Below, piece by piece: positions 9,211 to 17,912 of a stretch of 64,000 nt of DNA. Position numbers and translations under genes: made by a program. The stretch is from Euryhalocaulis caribicus (GTDB lineage: Bacteria; Pseudomonadota; Alphaproteobacteria; Caulobacterales; Maricaulaceae). The notes below the pieces were generated by a model. The model had not been told where the DNA came from, ran no database searches, and was given only the letters and a program-made list of their open reading frames with translations. The stretch lies in assembly GCF_000412185.1 (NCBI RefSeq), contig NZ_ASJA01000002.1, positions 124,001 to 188,000 on the forward strand. The letters run 5' to 3'. How positions within the stretch are numbered: position 1 is the stretch's first letter; each line of letters starts with the position of its first letter.

Positions 9211-10022
9211 GGCATTGTCAGAGGAAACCGGCTTGAGCGGCCAACCTCGCGCCAGTAGCGTTTCCGGATGGCCAATCCCTTCCGCTATTTCAAGACATCG
9301 CCCGAGGTGATCCGCTTTGCGGTGATGCTCTATGTCCGGTTTCCGCTTTCCCTGAGGAACGTGGAGGATCTGCTCCACGAGCGTGGCATCGATGTCAGCC
9401 ACGAGACGGTGCGGTGCTGGTGGAACCGGTTCGGCCCGATGTTCGCCGGCGAGATCAGGCGGAAGCGAGCCCAGCAAATGCTGTCGTACCCACAGTGGCG
9501 CTGGCACCTGGACGAGATGTTCGTGAAAATCCGCGGCGAGACGCACTATCTCTGGCCGGCGGTCGATCACGAAGGCGAGGTGCTGGAGGCTTATGTCTCA
9601 AAGACTCGGGATCGCGAGGCAGCGCTTCGATTCCTGCGCAAGGCGATGAAGCGGTATGGGGAACCGAGATCCATCGTGACCGACAAGCTCAGATCCTATG
9701 GCGCGGCGCTGAGAGAGCTGGGTCTGGACGGCCGTCAGGAAGCGGGGCGCTGGCTCAATAATCGGGCGGAGAATTCACATCTGCCGTTGCGAAGACGGGA
9801 ACGGGCGATGCAGCGTTTCCGGCGGATGCGAAGTCTGCAGAAATTCGCCGCCGTCCATTCTTCCGTCTTCAACCATTTCAATCACGACCGCCATATCAAC
9901 CGCCGCTCAGCCTTCAAGGAACACCGTGCCGCCGCCCTTGCCGAGTGGCGTCGGCTTGGCGCGGCCTGAGGCCGGCCTATACCGGCTCTAGGGAGACCGG
10001 TTCGCATTCGCCTGACAGCACC
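9211..10022. mobile_element. IS6-family insertion sequence
   Basis: Boundaries are inferred from imperfect inverted ends: TTGTCAGAGGAA…ACCGG at 9211-9232 and the reverse complement of CCGGTTCGCATTCGCCTGAC near 9998-10022. The single transposase gene fits between them. The flanking octamers (before 9211 and after 10022) do not match, so no target duplication is visible, in keeping with its abutting a truncated IS3 copy. Ends are approximate. Confidence 0.6.
9268..9969 (+). CDS. IS6-family transposase
   Basis: A 233-residue DDE transposase. It begins MANPFRYFKTSPEVIRFAVM and continues RFPLSLRNVEDLLHERGIDV and SHETVRCWWNRFGPMFAGEI, the HTH region typical of alphaproteobacterial IS6 members. The catalytic triad context is visible as WHLDEMFVKI (D), IVTDKLRSYG (D) and NNRAENSHLPLRRRERAM (E with downstream R/K). 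Length and order match intact family members, so it is probably active. It likely integrates by cointegrate formation. Confidence 0.92.
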   Translation: MANPFRYFKTSPEVIRFAVMLYVRFPLSLRNVEDLLHERGIDVSHETVRCWWNRFGPMFAGEIRRKRAQQMLSYPQWRWHLDEMFVKIRGETHYLWPAVDHEGEVLEAYVSKTRDREAALRFLRKAMKRYGEPRSIVTDKLRSYGAALRELGLDGRQEAGRWLNNRAENSHLPLRRRERAMQRFRRMRSLQKFAAVHSSVFNHFNHDRHINRRSAFKEHRAAALAEWRRLGAA

Positions 10023-10112
10023 CGGGCCATGCATTTTCAGCCTGAAGGGTAAATCAGCTGATCGGAATAAGAGCCCTGCTGGTTGGCTCATGTTATCAAA
10101 ATTACTCGGACA

Positions 10113-11102
10113 TTAACTGTGTATATCTTTAACGTAGTCAACAAATAGTGATATTACCTGACTATCATTCAGTTTCCGCTCATATCCAAGCCACTGACCA
10201 TCCGGATTGCATTCTAAAAAATATAATACTTCGTTTTCATCTACTATAAAATCAAAAACACCATAGTCCAAACCCATTTCTCCGAGATATTGATCTATCT
10301 TTTCTTGATCTTCGTCCGTTAAATTTACTCGTATAACCTCCGCCTCTTGGCTTGATAACCGCCAATCAACCGCACTGCCTAGGCCACTGAACTTAAAGCC
10401 AGCCCCCTTGCCCTTAAAAGATACATATCTAATTTCGTATTCTTTATATACTCTCCTTTGAATGATGCTTGGCGCCAGGGCGACCTCTTCCCTCGAGGCC
10501 GCTTCTATTTCAGCACAATTAATTTCATTGGTTAATATCCATTTATAATCATTCCCCTTAGATAAGGTGGGGGGGACAAAATTTGTTTTTAATGATTTTG
10601 TAATATAATTGGCATCACCCCTCATGAAAGATAGTATGGTGTTTTTATTTCCACCAATACAAAATCCCGGAACATTAAAACCCACCTTCAATGCTGTAGA
10701 CAGTTCAATCATTTTATTTGTAGAAAATACCGTTTTCTGTATGTCGTTAAAACACGGTATGCTATTCAACAACAACCAACCCTCAAATGCCACTCGCTTT
10801 TCTGTAGCTGCATAATATTTTGCTTGATGAGCAGGTGTTGGAAAATATGTTATATTGTATTTATTCCTCCACCACACTAATATATTTTCTTTACCCGTAA
10901 ATTCCTGCATGACCATGTCTTTATAGGAAAGCGCAGTAAGGCTGAACTGTAATTTATTATCTTTATTGGTATATGAACAAACTGCACATTCCGAAACTGG
11001 GTCGAATAGCGCAACGTTTAGCCCCTCCTCCACTAGACGCTCACACACCGCTTTAATATGAGGGTCACGGACTGAACCATAAACTAGAAGCGTCCTGCTC
11101 AT
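10113..11102 (-). CDS. ATP-grasp peptide ligase, graspetide-type (locus A)
   Basis: 329 residues from the ATG at 11102 (MSRTLLVYGSVRDPHIKAV), chosen because it begins 7 nt after the upstream gene's stop and matches the N-terminus of the paralogue at 18365-19354. MvdC/MvdD-like enzymes of this size form ester or amide cross-links between Ser/Thr/Lys and Asp/Glu side chains of a precursor peptide. Visible signs: ATP-grasp body with YITKSLKTNF, IIQRRVYKEYEIRYVSFKG, YGVFDFIVDENEVLYF and the metal-binding ECNPDGQWLGYE. The gene is strikingly AT-rich compared with its surroundings, pointing to separate acquisition. The probable substrate is the 66-residue peptide encoded at 12019-12219. Confidence 0.85.
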   Translation of the reverse strand: MSRTLLVYGSVRDPHIKAVCERLVEEGLNVALFDPVSECAVCSYTNKDNKLQFSLTALSYKDMVMQEFTGKENILVWWRNKYNITYFPTPAHQAKYYAATEKRVAFEGWLLLNSIPCFNDIQKTVFSTNKMIELSTALKVGFNVPGFCIGGNKNTILSFMRGDANYITKSLKTNFVPPTLSKGNDYKWILTNEINCAEIEAASREEVALAPSIIQRRVYKEYEIRYVSFKGKGAGFKFSGLGSAVDWRLSSQEAEVIRVNLTDEDQEKIDQYLGEMGLDYGVFDFIVDENEVLYFLECNPDGQWLGYERKLNDSQVISLFVDYVKDIHS

Positions 11103-11109
11103 GGCGCAA

Positions 11110-11958
11110 TTATTCAGATGTTTCGCAAAATTTAGCGCCGTACGCCCGCAAAGCCTCGGCCGCGGTCCGGCCAAAGCCAAGCTGAGCTCGCAATTTGTCA
11201 GCCTCCTGTTCGCTCTCTAAGGCCGGATAGTATATTGGACCGCCATCACGACACGTTCTATATGTACCTAAAATTTGCGTACCATGCTTCATTTGATGAG
11301 CAAAATCTAAGAAAGAGCCATAGTCCACGCCCGAGAGATTACTTTCTGCATACGCTCGATCTGCTGCTATTTTTATTTCAGAGAATCTTTCCTTATCGGT
11401 AAAATGCTTAACCAACAAGCGCCCGGCCTCAGCTCCATTCTCACCCAAATCCGCCGTTACTGGATAACCGTTCTTTGCCACATAGTCATATAAATAGTCT
11501 CTATTGTTTTCCATTAACTTACAATATAGCCGAGCCGCAATCGCACGCTCTGTAATAGTTCCGTTCGATAGAGAGTGAAAATTAAATGAAAGTAACTGGT
11601 CTAAATTAGCTCTGGCGAGAAACTCGCTTGAAATCGCTTTTTCAGCCGGGCCAGATTCGAAGACCAGTTTGTCTTCTGAATTAATATCCGCTTGCAGTCC
11701 CGAGAGCTGTGTTTTTAACTCACCCCTAAGTCGCCCCCTGAATTTAACCTGAGAGAGTCGTAGCGATGACTGATTGTGAATAGACGCCCAATAAACATTC
11801 GCAGGTGACGCGCAGGAATTTGCATTTGGCTCAATTATTTCTTTTGATTCAAATTTTGTTAAATTATCTATTTCTTGGGACACGCTATCTTCAATTTCCA
11901 AGATCAGACGCTCAGCTGGCAATTGAAGCAAGAAAAGCAAGAGAAGAACTAAAGGCAT
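11110..11958 (-). CDS. Secreted DUF6624-like protein (locus A)
   Basis: 282 residues with a hydrophobic N-terminus (MPLVLLLLFLLQLPAERLIL) acting as signal peptide or anchor. The C-terminal half has NGYPVTADLGENGAEAGRLL … HGTQILGTYRTC … PALESEQEADKLRAQLGF. This parallels NGWPLISTHGAQAAHDAWLV … GKQRFGTQMEC … PLETPSLLAQRRREIGL in the locus B protein: NG(W/Y)P, GxQxxGT, P(L)E and R..(I/L)G(L/F) are shared. I assign DUF6624 by this pattern; its biochemical role is unknown. It sits between the precursor and ATP-grasp genes, 7 nt from the latter, in an AT-rich operon. A periplasmic role in peptide processing, immunity or recognition is conjecture. Confidence 0.6.
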   Translation of the reverse strand: MPLVLLLLFLLQLPAERLILEIEDSVSQEIDNLTKFESKEIIEPNANSCASPANVYWASIHNQSSLRLSQVKFRGRLRGELKTQLSGLQADINSEDKLVFESGPAEKAISSEFLARANLDQLLSFNFHSLSNGTITERAIAARLYCKLMENNRDYLYDYVAKNGYPVTADLGENGAEAGRLLVKHFTDKERFSEIKIAADRAYAESNLSGVDYGSFLDFAHQMKHGTQILGTYRTCRDGGPIYYPALESEQEADKLRAQLGFGRTAAEALRAYGAKFCETSE

Positions 11959-12018
11959 GATTTTTCCCTAATATAGCGGCGCGCCGAAACAACCGACGCG
12001 CCACTACTGCGTTAGCCA

Positions 12019-12219
12019 CTAACAATCGTCAGTGGTGCACCATTCTTGACTGCCGTCTGGTCCGATAGTCACGGTGTTCTTGGGATTATCGCAGCCCTCA
12101 CCAATTCCCGCGGCGCCATCACCGCCGGCAATCAAATCAAGCGTTGGGCCGTCCAATTCCCTGAGCTGGTGTATGCCTGGTTCAGCTTTCTTAAACAAAA
12201 AAGGTGTAGGCATTTTCAT
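12019..12219 (-). CDS. Candidate RiPP (graspetide) precursor peptide A
   Basis: 66 residues from the ATG at 12219, which has GGAGGAGAC about 5 nt upstream; an in-frame start at 12276 lacks this. The leader contains TPFLFKKAEPG, loosely like the PFFxRFL motif of graspetide leaders, then LRELDGPTLDLIAGG, a double-glycine export leader. The predicted core DGAAGIGEGCDNPKNT VTIGPDGSQEWCTTDDC is rich in Thr/Ser and Asp/Glu, the residues joined by ATP-grasp ligases, and has three Cys. It is the first gene of locus A. The product sequence and cross-links are unknown. Confidence 0.7.
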   Translation of the reverse strand: MKMPTPFLFKKAEPGIHQLRELDGPTLDLIAGGDGAAGIGEGCDNPKNTVTIGPDGSQEWCTTDDC

Positions 12220-12311
12220 GATTGTCTCCTCCATTAGTTGACGCTTGATGCAACCATAAATTTTTACCGCCCACAACCCATGGTAGATACGTTTTTATTA
12301 ATAATTTAGCC

Positions 12312-12830
12312 CTTCATGACTCCCTCGCATGCAATCCGGCTGGTTGTCGATTATTAAAATGGGGCCCTGCAAACGGGTCAATCTACCGGTATCCATTTCA
12401 TAAACACAATCAACGTATTCTATTAAGTCGGGCTCATGAGTTATAATAACGCAGGTTACTTTCATCTGAGACAAAGTATCTTCTATCTAGCTTTTGGTTA
12501 ACCAATCAAGATTCGCCTTGCGCTCATCCTGGAACAGCACTGATCGGCTACGACACCAACGCTCGAGCAAGAAGAATTCTCTGACATCGCCCTCCTGAAA
12601 GCGTTTTACCTATATCGCCGACCACGCTGAAATAATTCATAGGCTGGTGTATAAGATCATCATGAACACGCTATTTGGGCTACCACATTTACGCGGTCCA
12701 CATCTATATCAGGATCAAAAAATAGCAATATTATTTGCAATGGCGCCAGACAGAAGCTTATCGTTCTGCACTACAACTTCGATCTCACACTAGAGGCGAA
12801 TGCCAAAGCGGTCTAGGGGAGCATACCCTG
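12312..12830 (-). pseudogene. Decayed C39-type ABC exporter fragment (locus A)
   Basis: Minus-strand frames give VVVQNDKLLSGAIANNIAIF, NYFSVVGDIGKTLSGGRCQR, ILLARALV and VTCVIITHEPDLIEYVDCVY, with stops and frameshifts between. They align in order with the nucleotide-binding domain of the intact exporter at 13037-15148 (GVVMQDDTLLSGTIANNIAM, YLSLVGDMGSTLSGGQRQRI). The membrane and peptidase domains are gone. Locus A therefore seems once to have had its own exporter and may now depend on locus B's. This remnant fills most of the gap 12277-13036. Confidence 0.75.
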
Positions 12831-13036
12831 GACGCAGCTCCCTCCCTCGTTCCTCTGTTATAATTCAAGTAATAGCTTGGCACAAAGATTCATATGGTAA
12901 ATGACTACTTCCAGCGGTTAGGATCTTATAAATCTTTTATCAGATAAATATGATGGTTAAATCTCGATTTCGCATCGATTTTTTAATTTCAGATTTGATG
13001 TTTCGGATTTAATTGTTTCTGCTTAGGAAGAGCCGA

Positions 13037-15148
13037 TTAGGCCCTCGGCCTCTCTATTAGTTTGCCTTCTTCAACATGCAAAATTCTCGAGGCCCGTTTG
13101 ATCAGTTCCGCTCGGTGCGCAATTACTATACGCGTGACCGGCATTGCTTCAATGGAATCAGCGATGGCGCGTTCAGTTTCCGGGTCGAGGTTAGCGGTGC
13201 CTTCGTCCAAAAGCAGCACTCTGGGACGACGATAGAGCGCGCGTGCAAGTAGAATGCGCTGCCTTTGCCCCCCGGAAAGAGTGCTTCCCATATCCCCCAC
13301 AAGGCTCAAATAATTCATAGGCAAGCGCATGATATCAGCATCAACGTAAGCGATTTGAGCCACCTCCTTTACGCGCTCCATGTTGATTTGAGGATCGAAC
13401 ATGGCAATATTGTTGGCGATGGTGCCAGACAGCAGCGTGTCGTCCTGCATAACGACGCCCGCCGTCCTCAACCACGCCGCGCGATCAAGCGTCGCTTGAG
13501 ATATTCCGCCATAGCTTATCTTACCGGCAGTGGGCGGATAGAGACCCAGCAAGAGCTTTAAAAGCGTGGTTTTTCCGCTTCCGGACGACCCCGTGATCGC
13601 AACAAATTCTCCCTCTTCAATTACGAAGCTCGCGCCTTCGAGAATCCACGGATCTCCATCGCCATAACGGAAAAAGACATCCGAAAACTCAATCTTTGAG
13701 TAAGACTCACCGGAGCCAAGCGCAGAGGACGCGGAACGCCGATCGCGCTTCGCCTCGACGATATCCGACAGTCGGCTCAAATGTAGGTCGAGCAGGCGGA
13801 ACTGGACGAGCTGGTTCACAAATGTGTCTACCCGCTGGGAGAATCCTTGCGCATAAGCCACGAACGCGAAGACCATGCCGATCGTGAAGTCGCCTGCCAG
13901 CACCATCCGCCCAGCGATGAAAACCACAGCGACGGTCTGCAGGCCGATAAAAGCTGTCCGGGAAAACGCCATCAGGGCTTGGTACTTCCCGGCCGAAACC
14001 GCGGCCGTGATGGCGTCGCCATAGAGATTCCGCCAAGCGCTCTCCCGTTCGGACTCCATCCCTGAAAGCTTCACCAGCTTTGAGGCGCGAATTGTCTCCA
14101 TCAAATGAGTTTGCTCGCGCGCCTGATTGACAATTTGCTCTTCCTGCCGGGCCCGCAACCGGGGATAAAGAGCCATCGTTGCCAATGTGTAGCAGCCGGT
14201 AAACGCAAGCACTATAAAGAGCAGCGCCCCTCCATAAGCCAGCATAGCCAAAGCCATGACGCAGGCGACCGCAAAATCAATAATAGCCGAGACAAGTCCT
14301 TGAGTTAGCGCGCTTTGGATCGGCCGCGTGGATCCCATTCTCGACACCAGGTCGCCAATATGACGTTTTTCAAAATATGAGGTCGGGAGCTTGAGCAGAT
14401 GGCGGAAAATATTCCCGACCATTTGATAGGTGAGCAGGTTCCCGAAATATAGAATCGCCCAAGCGCGCAACAGCTCGGCAACGGCGCCAATCAGAAAAAC
14501 GCCGGCGAATCCAAGGCAAATCACCACCAACAGATAGGCGTCTGACTTCAGAAGCGATTCATCAATGACAATCTGCAAAAAAAGCGGCGTGAGGAGGCTG
14601 ACGCCGAGAAGAATGGATGAAATCAGCAAAAGCTGAGTGAAGGCGCGCTTCCAACCTCGGATTCCGCTCCATAATTGCGTAAGGCGTGTCTTGGCTTGGA
14701 GTTCTTGAGGCTCAAATTCCGCCGTTGGCTCCAATTCCAACGCGACGCCGGTGAAATGTTTGGACACCTGACTCAGCGAGAGCTTGCTGTGACCCCGAGC
14801 CGGGTCATGGATCTCTACAAATTGCCCGCGAACGCGCTTAAGGACCACGAAGTGGTTCATGTCCCAATGCAAGATAGCCGGCGACTGGACCTTATGCAGC
14901 TGATCAAGCTCAACGCGTATGGCGCGACTGCTGAGATTCAATTCATCGGCCGCGTTCATGAGACCTCTGAGCGTAGACCCGCTCATGGAAATCGAGAACT
15001 GCTGCCGGAGGCCATTGAGATCGACATGATGCCCGTGAAACGCGGCGATCATGGTTAGGCAAGCCAATCCGCACTCCGCCTCCTCGCTTTGCTGCACGAT
15101 CGGGAGTATTTGCGCGCGCGGCAGATTCAGTCCGGCAAACTTGATCAT
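13037..15148 (-). CDS. Peptidase-containing ABC exporter (C39/PCAT), locus B
   Basis: 703 residues from the ATG at 15148 (MIKFAGLNLPRAQILPIVQQ), placed just after the HlyD stop with GGAAG upstream. Domain order: an N-terminal C39 cysteine peptidase (QQSEEAECGLACLTMIAAFH with Cys, HWDMNHFVVLKRV with His, IHDPARG with Asp), six membrane helices, and an ABC ATPase with Walker A GSSGSGKTTLL, signature LSGGQRQRI and Walker B VLLLDEGTANLD. Such proteins cleave leaders after Gly-Gly or Gly-Ala and export the core. Both precursors in this region have a suitable leader end (IAGG, VSGA). It is the terminal gene of the locus B operon with the HlyD adaptor. Confidence 0.92.
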   Translation of the reverse strand: MIKFAGLNLPRAQILPIVQQSEEAECGLACLTMIAAFHGHHVDLNGLRQQFSISMSGSTLRGLMNAADELNLSSRAIRVELDQLHKVQSPAILHWDMNHFVVLKRVRGQFVEIHDPARGHSKLSLSQVSKHFTGVALELEPTAEFEPQELQAKTRLTQLWSGIRGWKRAFTQLLLISSILLGVSLLTPLFLQIVIDESLLKSDAYLLVVICLGFAGVFLIGAVAELLRAWAILYFGNLLTYQMVGNIFRHLLKLPTSYFEKRHIGDLVSRMGSTRPIQSALTQGLVSAIIDFAVACVMALAMLAYGGALLFIVLAFTGCYTLATMALYPRLRARQEEQIVNQAREQTHLMETIRASKLVKLSGMESERESAWRNLYGDAITAAVSAGKYQALMAFSRTAFIGLQTVAVVFIAGRMVLAGDFTIGMVFAFVAYAQGFSQRVDTFVNQLVQFRLLDLHLSRLSDIVEAKRDRRSASSALGSGESYSKIEFSDVFFRYGDGDPWILEGASFVIEEGEFVAITGSSGSGKTTLLKLLLGLYPPTAGKISYGGISQATLDRAAWLRTAGVVMQDDTLLSGTIANNIAMFDPQINMERVKEVAQIAYVDADIMRLPMNYLSLVGDMGSTLSGGQRQRILLARALYRRPRVLLLDEGTANLDPETERAIADSIEAMPVTRIVIAHRAELIKRASRILHVEEGKLIERPRA

Positions 15149-15159
15149 GCGGTCGCTTC

Positions 15160-16395
15160 CTATTCCCGCCGCAGAGGGGCGACGATCCATGACCAGAGCG
15201 GACGGCGCTCAAGAATTATCCTTCCCTGAAGGGCCATCCCGGGCTGTAACGGAAATGTCTCTCCGAACGCTTCGATTTTATCGGAACCGAGATCCACGAT
15301 AACGCGATAAACCGGTTCGTTGACCTGGGGCCCTTCAATCAGGTCGTCAGGATCAAGGATTGTCCTCGATATGGATTTTACCACCCCTTCACCAACCCCG
15401 AATTGCTGATAGGGGAAGGCGTCATAAAGAAGATCGACTTCTTGTCCGGGCTTGATAAATCCTGCTGCCCGGGTTGGAGCAAAAAGTTGAGCCTGCAAAT
15501 TGCCGCCGCCGGGGAGGACCGTAAGGATGGTTTGACCGGCGCGTATGGACGATCCGCTCGTGAGCAAGATGCTGGCGATCTGGCCGTCACGGGAAGCGAC
15601 GAGTTGATACTCCCCGCGCATCGCTGACTCAGCCCTTTGCCGGCGGAGATCTGCGAGCTGCCGTTTGATATTTGAGATCTCAATTTCTGAAGCGATCGGC
15701 GCAACTTGCGATTCCGAGGTCGCCGCGGCAAACTCGTTGTCTAAAGCCACTTTGCGCTGGCGAAAATCGGCGAGCGCCTGCTGTTGAATAATGACAGCCT
15801 CTTGACGTCGCTGCAGATCATTGACGGAGGCGGCGTCCTGATCAATCAAGTCCTCCACGCTTTCGAGTTGACGCTTCGCCAACGCCAAACGCTCTTCCTG
15901 CAAACGGATTTGCTCCACCAGCTGCGTCGCCTCTGATGCGAGAGCGGCTTGTCGGCGTTGCAAATTCGCTTGCTCGAGCTTGTTTCTTACTCGAACGCCC
16001 TCTAACGAGTTTTCGAGCTGTAATATTTGTTCGTCGAGGCTCACAAGCGCTGTTTCCGCCGCCCCTTGACCGTCTAACAATGTGATGTCCAGCGAAATTT
16101 TCGCGACCGGCTGTCCGGCTTGGACAGAATCCCCAACCTCGACGTATACCTCGCTAATCACGCCGCCCGTCTGGGAAGTGACACGCGCTACTCCCATTTC
16201 GGGCACCACCCATCCCTTTACAGTTTCCTGACGCGCGTACTGGCCAAACGCTAATAGGCCCAACCCCATTACGCAGATGAACAGAAGCACAGCTAAAACC
16301 GACCAGGAGGCTGGCGGCGATGCTAAGATGACTTCGCCTTCAACGCGCTGCCTGGCTTCGACCGCCTCTTTTCTAAAAAGGTCGTGGTCAGACAC
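15160..16395 (-). CDS. HlyD-family membrane fusion protein (locus B)
   Basis: 411 residues. A single membrane helix at about residues 30-50 (SVLAVLLFICVMGLGLLAFG) anchors it. Then come the lipoyl-like half (GGVISEVYVEVGDSVQAGQPVAKI), a long alpha-hairpin coiled coil rich in Glu/Gln/Leu/Arg, and a barrel region (LVASRDGQIASILLTSGSSIRAGQ). It is the adaptor of a bacteriocin-type type I export system. It ends 11 bp before the ABC exporter start, so the two are co-transcribed and act together in the inner membrane. Confidence 0.88.
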   Translation of the reverse strand: MSDHDLFRKEAVEARQRVEGEVILASPPASWSVLAVLLFICVMGLGLLAFGQYARQETVKGWVVPEMGVARVTSQTGGVISEVYVEVGDSVQAGQPVAKISLDITLLDGQGAAETALVSLDEQILQLENSLEGVRVRNKLEQANLQRRQAALASEATQLVEQIRLQEERLALAKRQLESVEDLIDQDAASVNDLQRRQEAVIIQQQALADFRQRKVALDNEFAAATSESQVAPIASEIEISNIKRQLADLRRQRAESAMRGEYQLVASRDGQIASILLTSGSSIRAGQTILTVLPGGGNLQAQLFAPTRAAGFIKPGQEVDLLYDAFPYQQFGVGEGVVKSISRTILDPDDLIEGPQVNEPVYRVIVDLGSDKIEAFGETFPLQPGMALQGRIILERRPLWSWIVAPLRRE

Positions 16396-16457
16396 TTAGA
16401 CCGCCTTTCAGACTCGCATGGCTGATGATTCGAAGGTTTGTTCTAGTTTTTAAAAGA

Positions 16458-17306
16458 CTAATCGCATGAATTGATGGGCTGACTATGCCGAATCGTAAAA
16501 TCGACATACATTGAGCACGATTTGGATTTATCATCGCCGTCCCAATGAGTGATCTTCATATTCTTGTTGTCCATAACCGTTCTTGACACAGAGCAAGCCG
16601 CCATCTTGTCCACCAGCCCTCTAATGGGTATCTGGTCGATGCTCACAACGCGCGCGCGTTCGTCGCGCGACACCAATTCAGCGACCCAGGCTTTGTCAAT
16701 TTTATACCCGTCCGAACCTTCGGCATGCCCTTTGTAAACGTGAGCATGTCCGACATGGGCAAATATTTTGAGTTCTGGGTTATTCTCCAAATACAATAAC
16801 AAATTTTGTGCGGCCGTAAATTCTCTTTGATTATTGATTTGAGGCCTAAGTCCGTAGTTTTTTAAATACAACTCAGGATGACGATATTCTTTAGGCGTCT
16901 CATATGGCAACAAGCGCCAGTTTAATGTTTTAGCCGCCTTAATTAATAGATCAAAATTCGGATAAGTTGTATAAAATCCCATAAGCGGAAGCGTCGGATC
17001 CTCTTGGAGAAGCGCCGGGTTTGGCGTTGAAAAAGTTTCAGCCGCCAAGACCGAGAAGTCCGCCCTGTCGAGACTCCTTATAAAACACGATGATATGAGG
17101 CGGGTATATGGATCATTATGATCTTCGTTCAGGAACACGACGTTGGCGTCCGTTTGCTTAATCTCTCGGAGTATCGGCGCGATTTGAGCATCAAAAGAAT
17201 GGGATTCCGTCTGGTCGACAGCCCTTGTTTCTCCGATTAGCATCGCCCAACCGCCGGCCCCGATTAGCAGAACGCCGATTGCGATGAGAAATGGGTTTCG
17301 TAGCAT
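16458..17306 (-). CDS. Membrane-anchored Tiki/ChaN-superfamily-like protein (locus B)
   Basis: 282 residues beginning with a hydrophobic segment (MLRNPFLIAIGVLLIGAGGW). Key stretches are ANVVFLNEDHNDPYTRLISS, FSVLAAETFSTPNPALLQED, YTTYPNFDLLIKAAKTLNWR and ELKIFAHVGHAHVYKGH, giving an E-x-H near the first strand and an H-x-H near the end. This layout matches the locus A protein at 7578-8828 despite low identity. The fold may bind a metal or heme, or act as a hydrolase on the envelope side. It lies between the DUF6624-like genes and the exporter genes, so a role in peptide maturation or self-protection is plausible but unproven. Confidence 0.6.
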   Translation of the reverse strand: MLRNPFLIAIGVLLIGAGGWAMLIGETRAVDQTESHSFDAQIAPILREIKQTDANVVFLNEDHNDPYTRLISSCFIRSLDRADFSVLAAETFSTPNPALLQEDPTLPLMGFYTTYPNFDLLIKAAKTLNWRLLPYETPKEYRHPELYLKNYGLRPQINNQREFTAAQNLLLYLENNPELKIFAHVGHAHVYKGHAEGSDGYKIDKAWVAELVSRDERARVVSIDQIPIRGLVDKMAACSVSRTVMDNKNMKITHWDGDDKSKSCSMYVDFTIRHSQPINSCD

Positions 17307-17421
17307 TTAAAGTCTCGCTGCCCTCCATAAGTACGAATCAGATTACTTTAGGGCGTAGTTCTTTGAAGACTCATCATCCTCAAACCGCGAATGCAAGCTC
17401 ACCTCTAGAACCTCGCGCTGA

Positions 17422-17883
17422 TTAGCATTGAGCTTCCTCGTCCATTGATTTTTCATGCAAGGCGCTGGAAAGGCCGATCTCTCGCCGCCTCTGCGCAAGC
17501 AGGGAGGGAGTTTCGAGCGGGGCGAGAACCAAGCGTCCCTGAGCGCACTCCATTTGCGTGCCGAACCGTTGCTTCCCTGTTTTTTTCAGCGCCACTCGAT
17601 CCGCCAGATACGCATAGTGCCGAGGCGCTACCTCCTTGATGGCGAGCAAGGGTTTGATCGTACGCAGCACGGCCTCCTGCAACTCAAGGTCTGAATGCTG
17701 TGCGACCAGCCAAGCGTCATGCGCGGCTTGCGCCCCGTGCGTGGAAATAAGCGGCCATCCATTCAATTTAATAATTTCGCGAAGCTCGTGCGCGTTCTGT
17801 TTGTCAATAGCGCAAAGTTGAACGCTCCATGCGTTTGCCAAAAACTGCTTCTCGTATCCTTGTGCCGACAATATTTGCGACAT
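17422..17883 (-). CDS. DUF6624-like protein, C-terminal part (locus B; split by frameshift)
   Basis: 153 residues containing the DUF6624-like core: LREIIKLNGWPLISTHGAQA, AHDAWLVAQHSDLELQEAVL, APRHYAYLADRVALKKTGKQ and RFGTQ. It has no signal peptide. Its frame is open upstream of the ATG at 17883 as LRILALRDEIWRTP, back to a run of seven A (plus-strand T at 17926-17932). If that run had one more A, this frame would join the gene at 17913-18377. The original product was therefore probably one secreted protein of about 318 residues. Whether today's break is real, bypassed by slippage, or a homopolymer sequencing error cannot be told here. Confidence 0.62.
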   Translation of the reverse strand: MSQILSAQGYEKQFLANAWSVQLCAIDKQNAHELREIIKLNGWPLISTHGAQAAHDAWLVAQHSDLELQEAVLRTIKPLLAIKEVAPRHYAYLADRVALKKTGKQRFGTQMECAQGRLVLAPLETPSLLAQRRREIGLSSALHEKSMDEEAQC

Positions 17884-17912
17884 CGGGGTCCGCCAGATTT
17901 CATCTCGAAGAG

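Noticed and set aside
9203-10030. 8-bp target duplication around the IS6 copy
   Set aside because: The flanking octamers do not match; insertion next to a truncated IS3 or later rearrangement is more likely.
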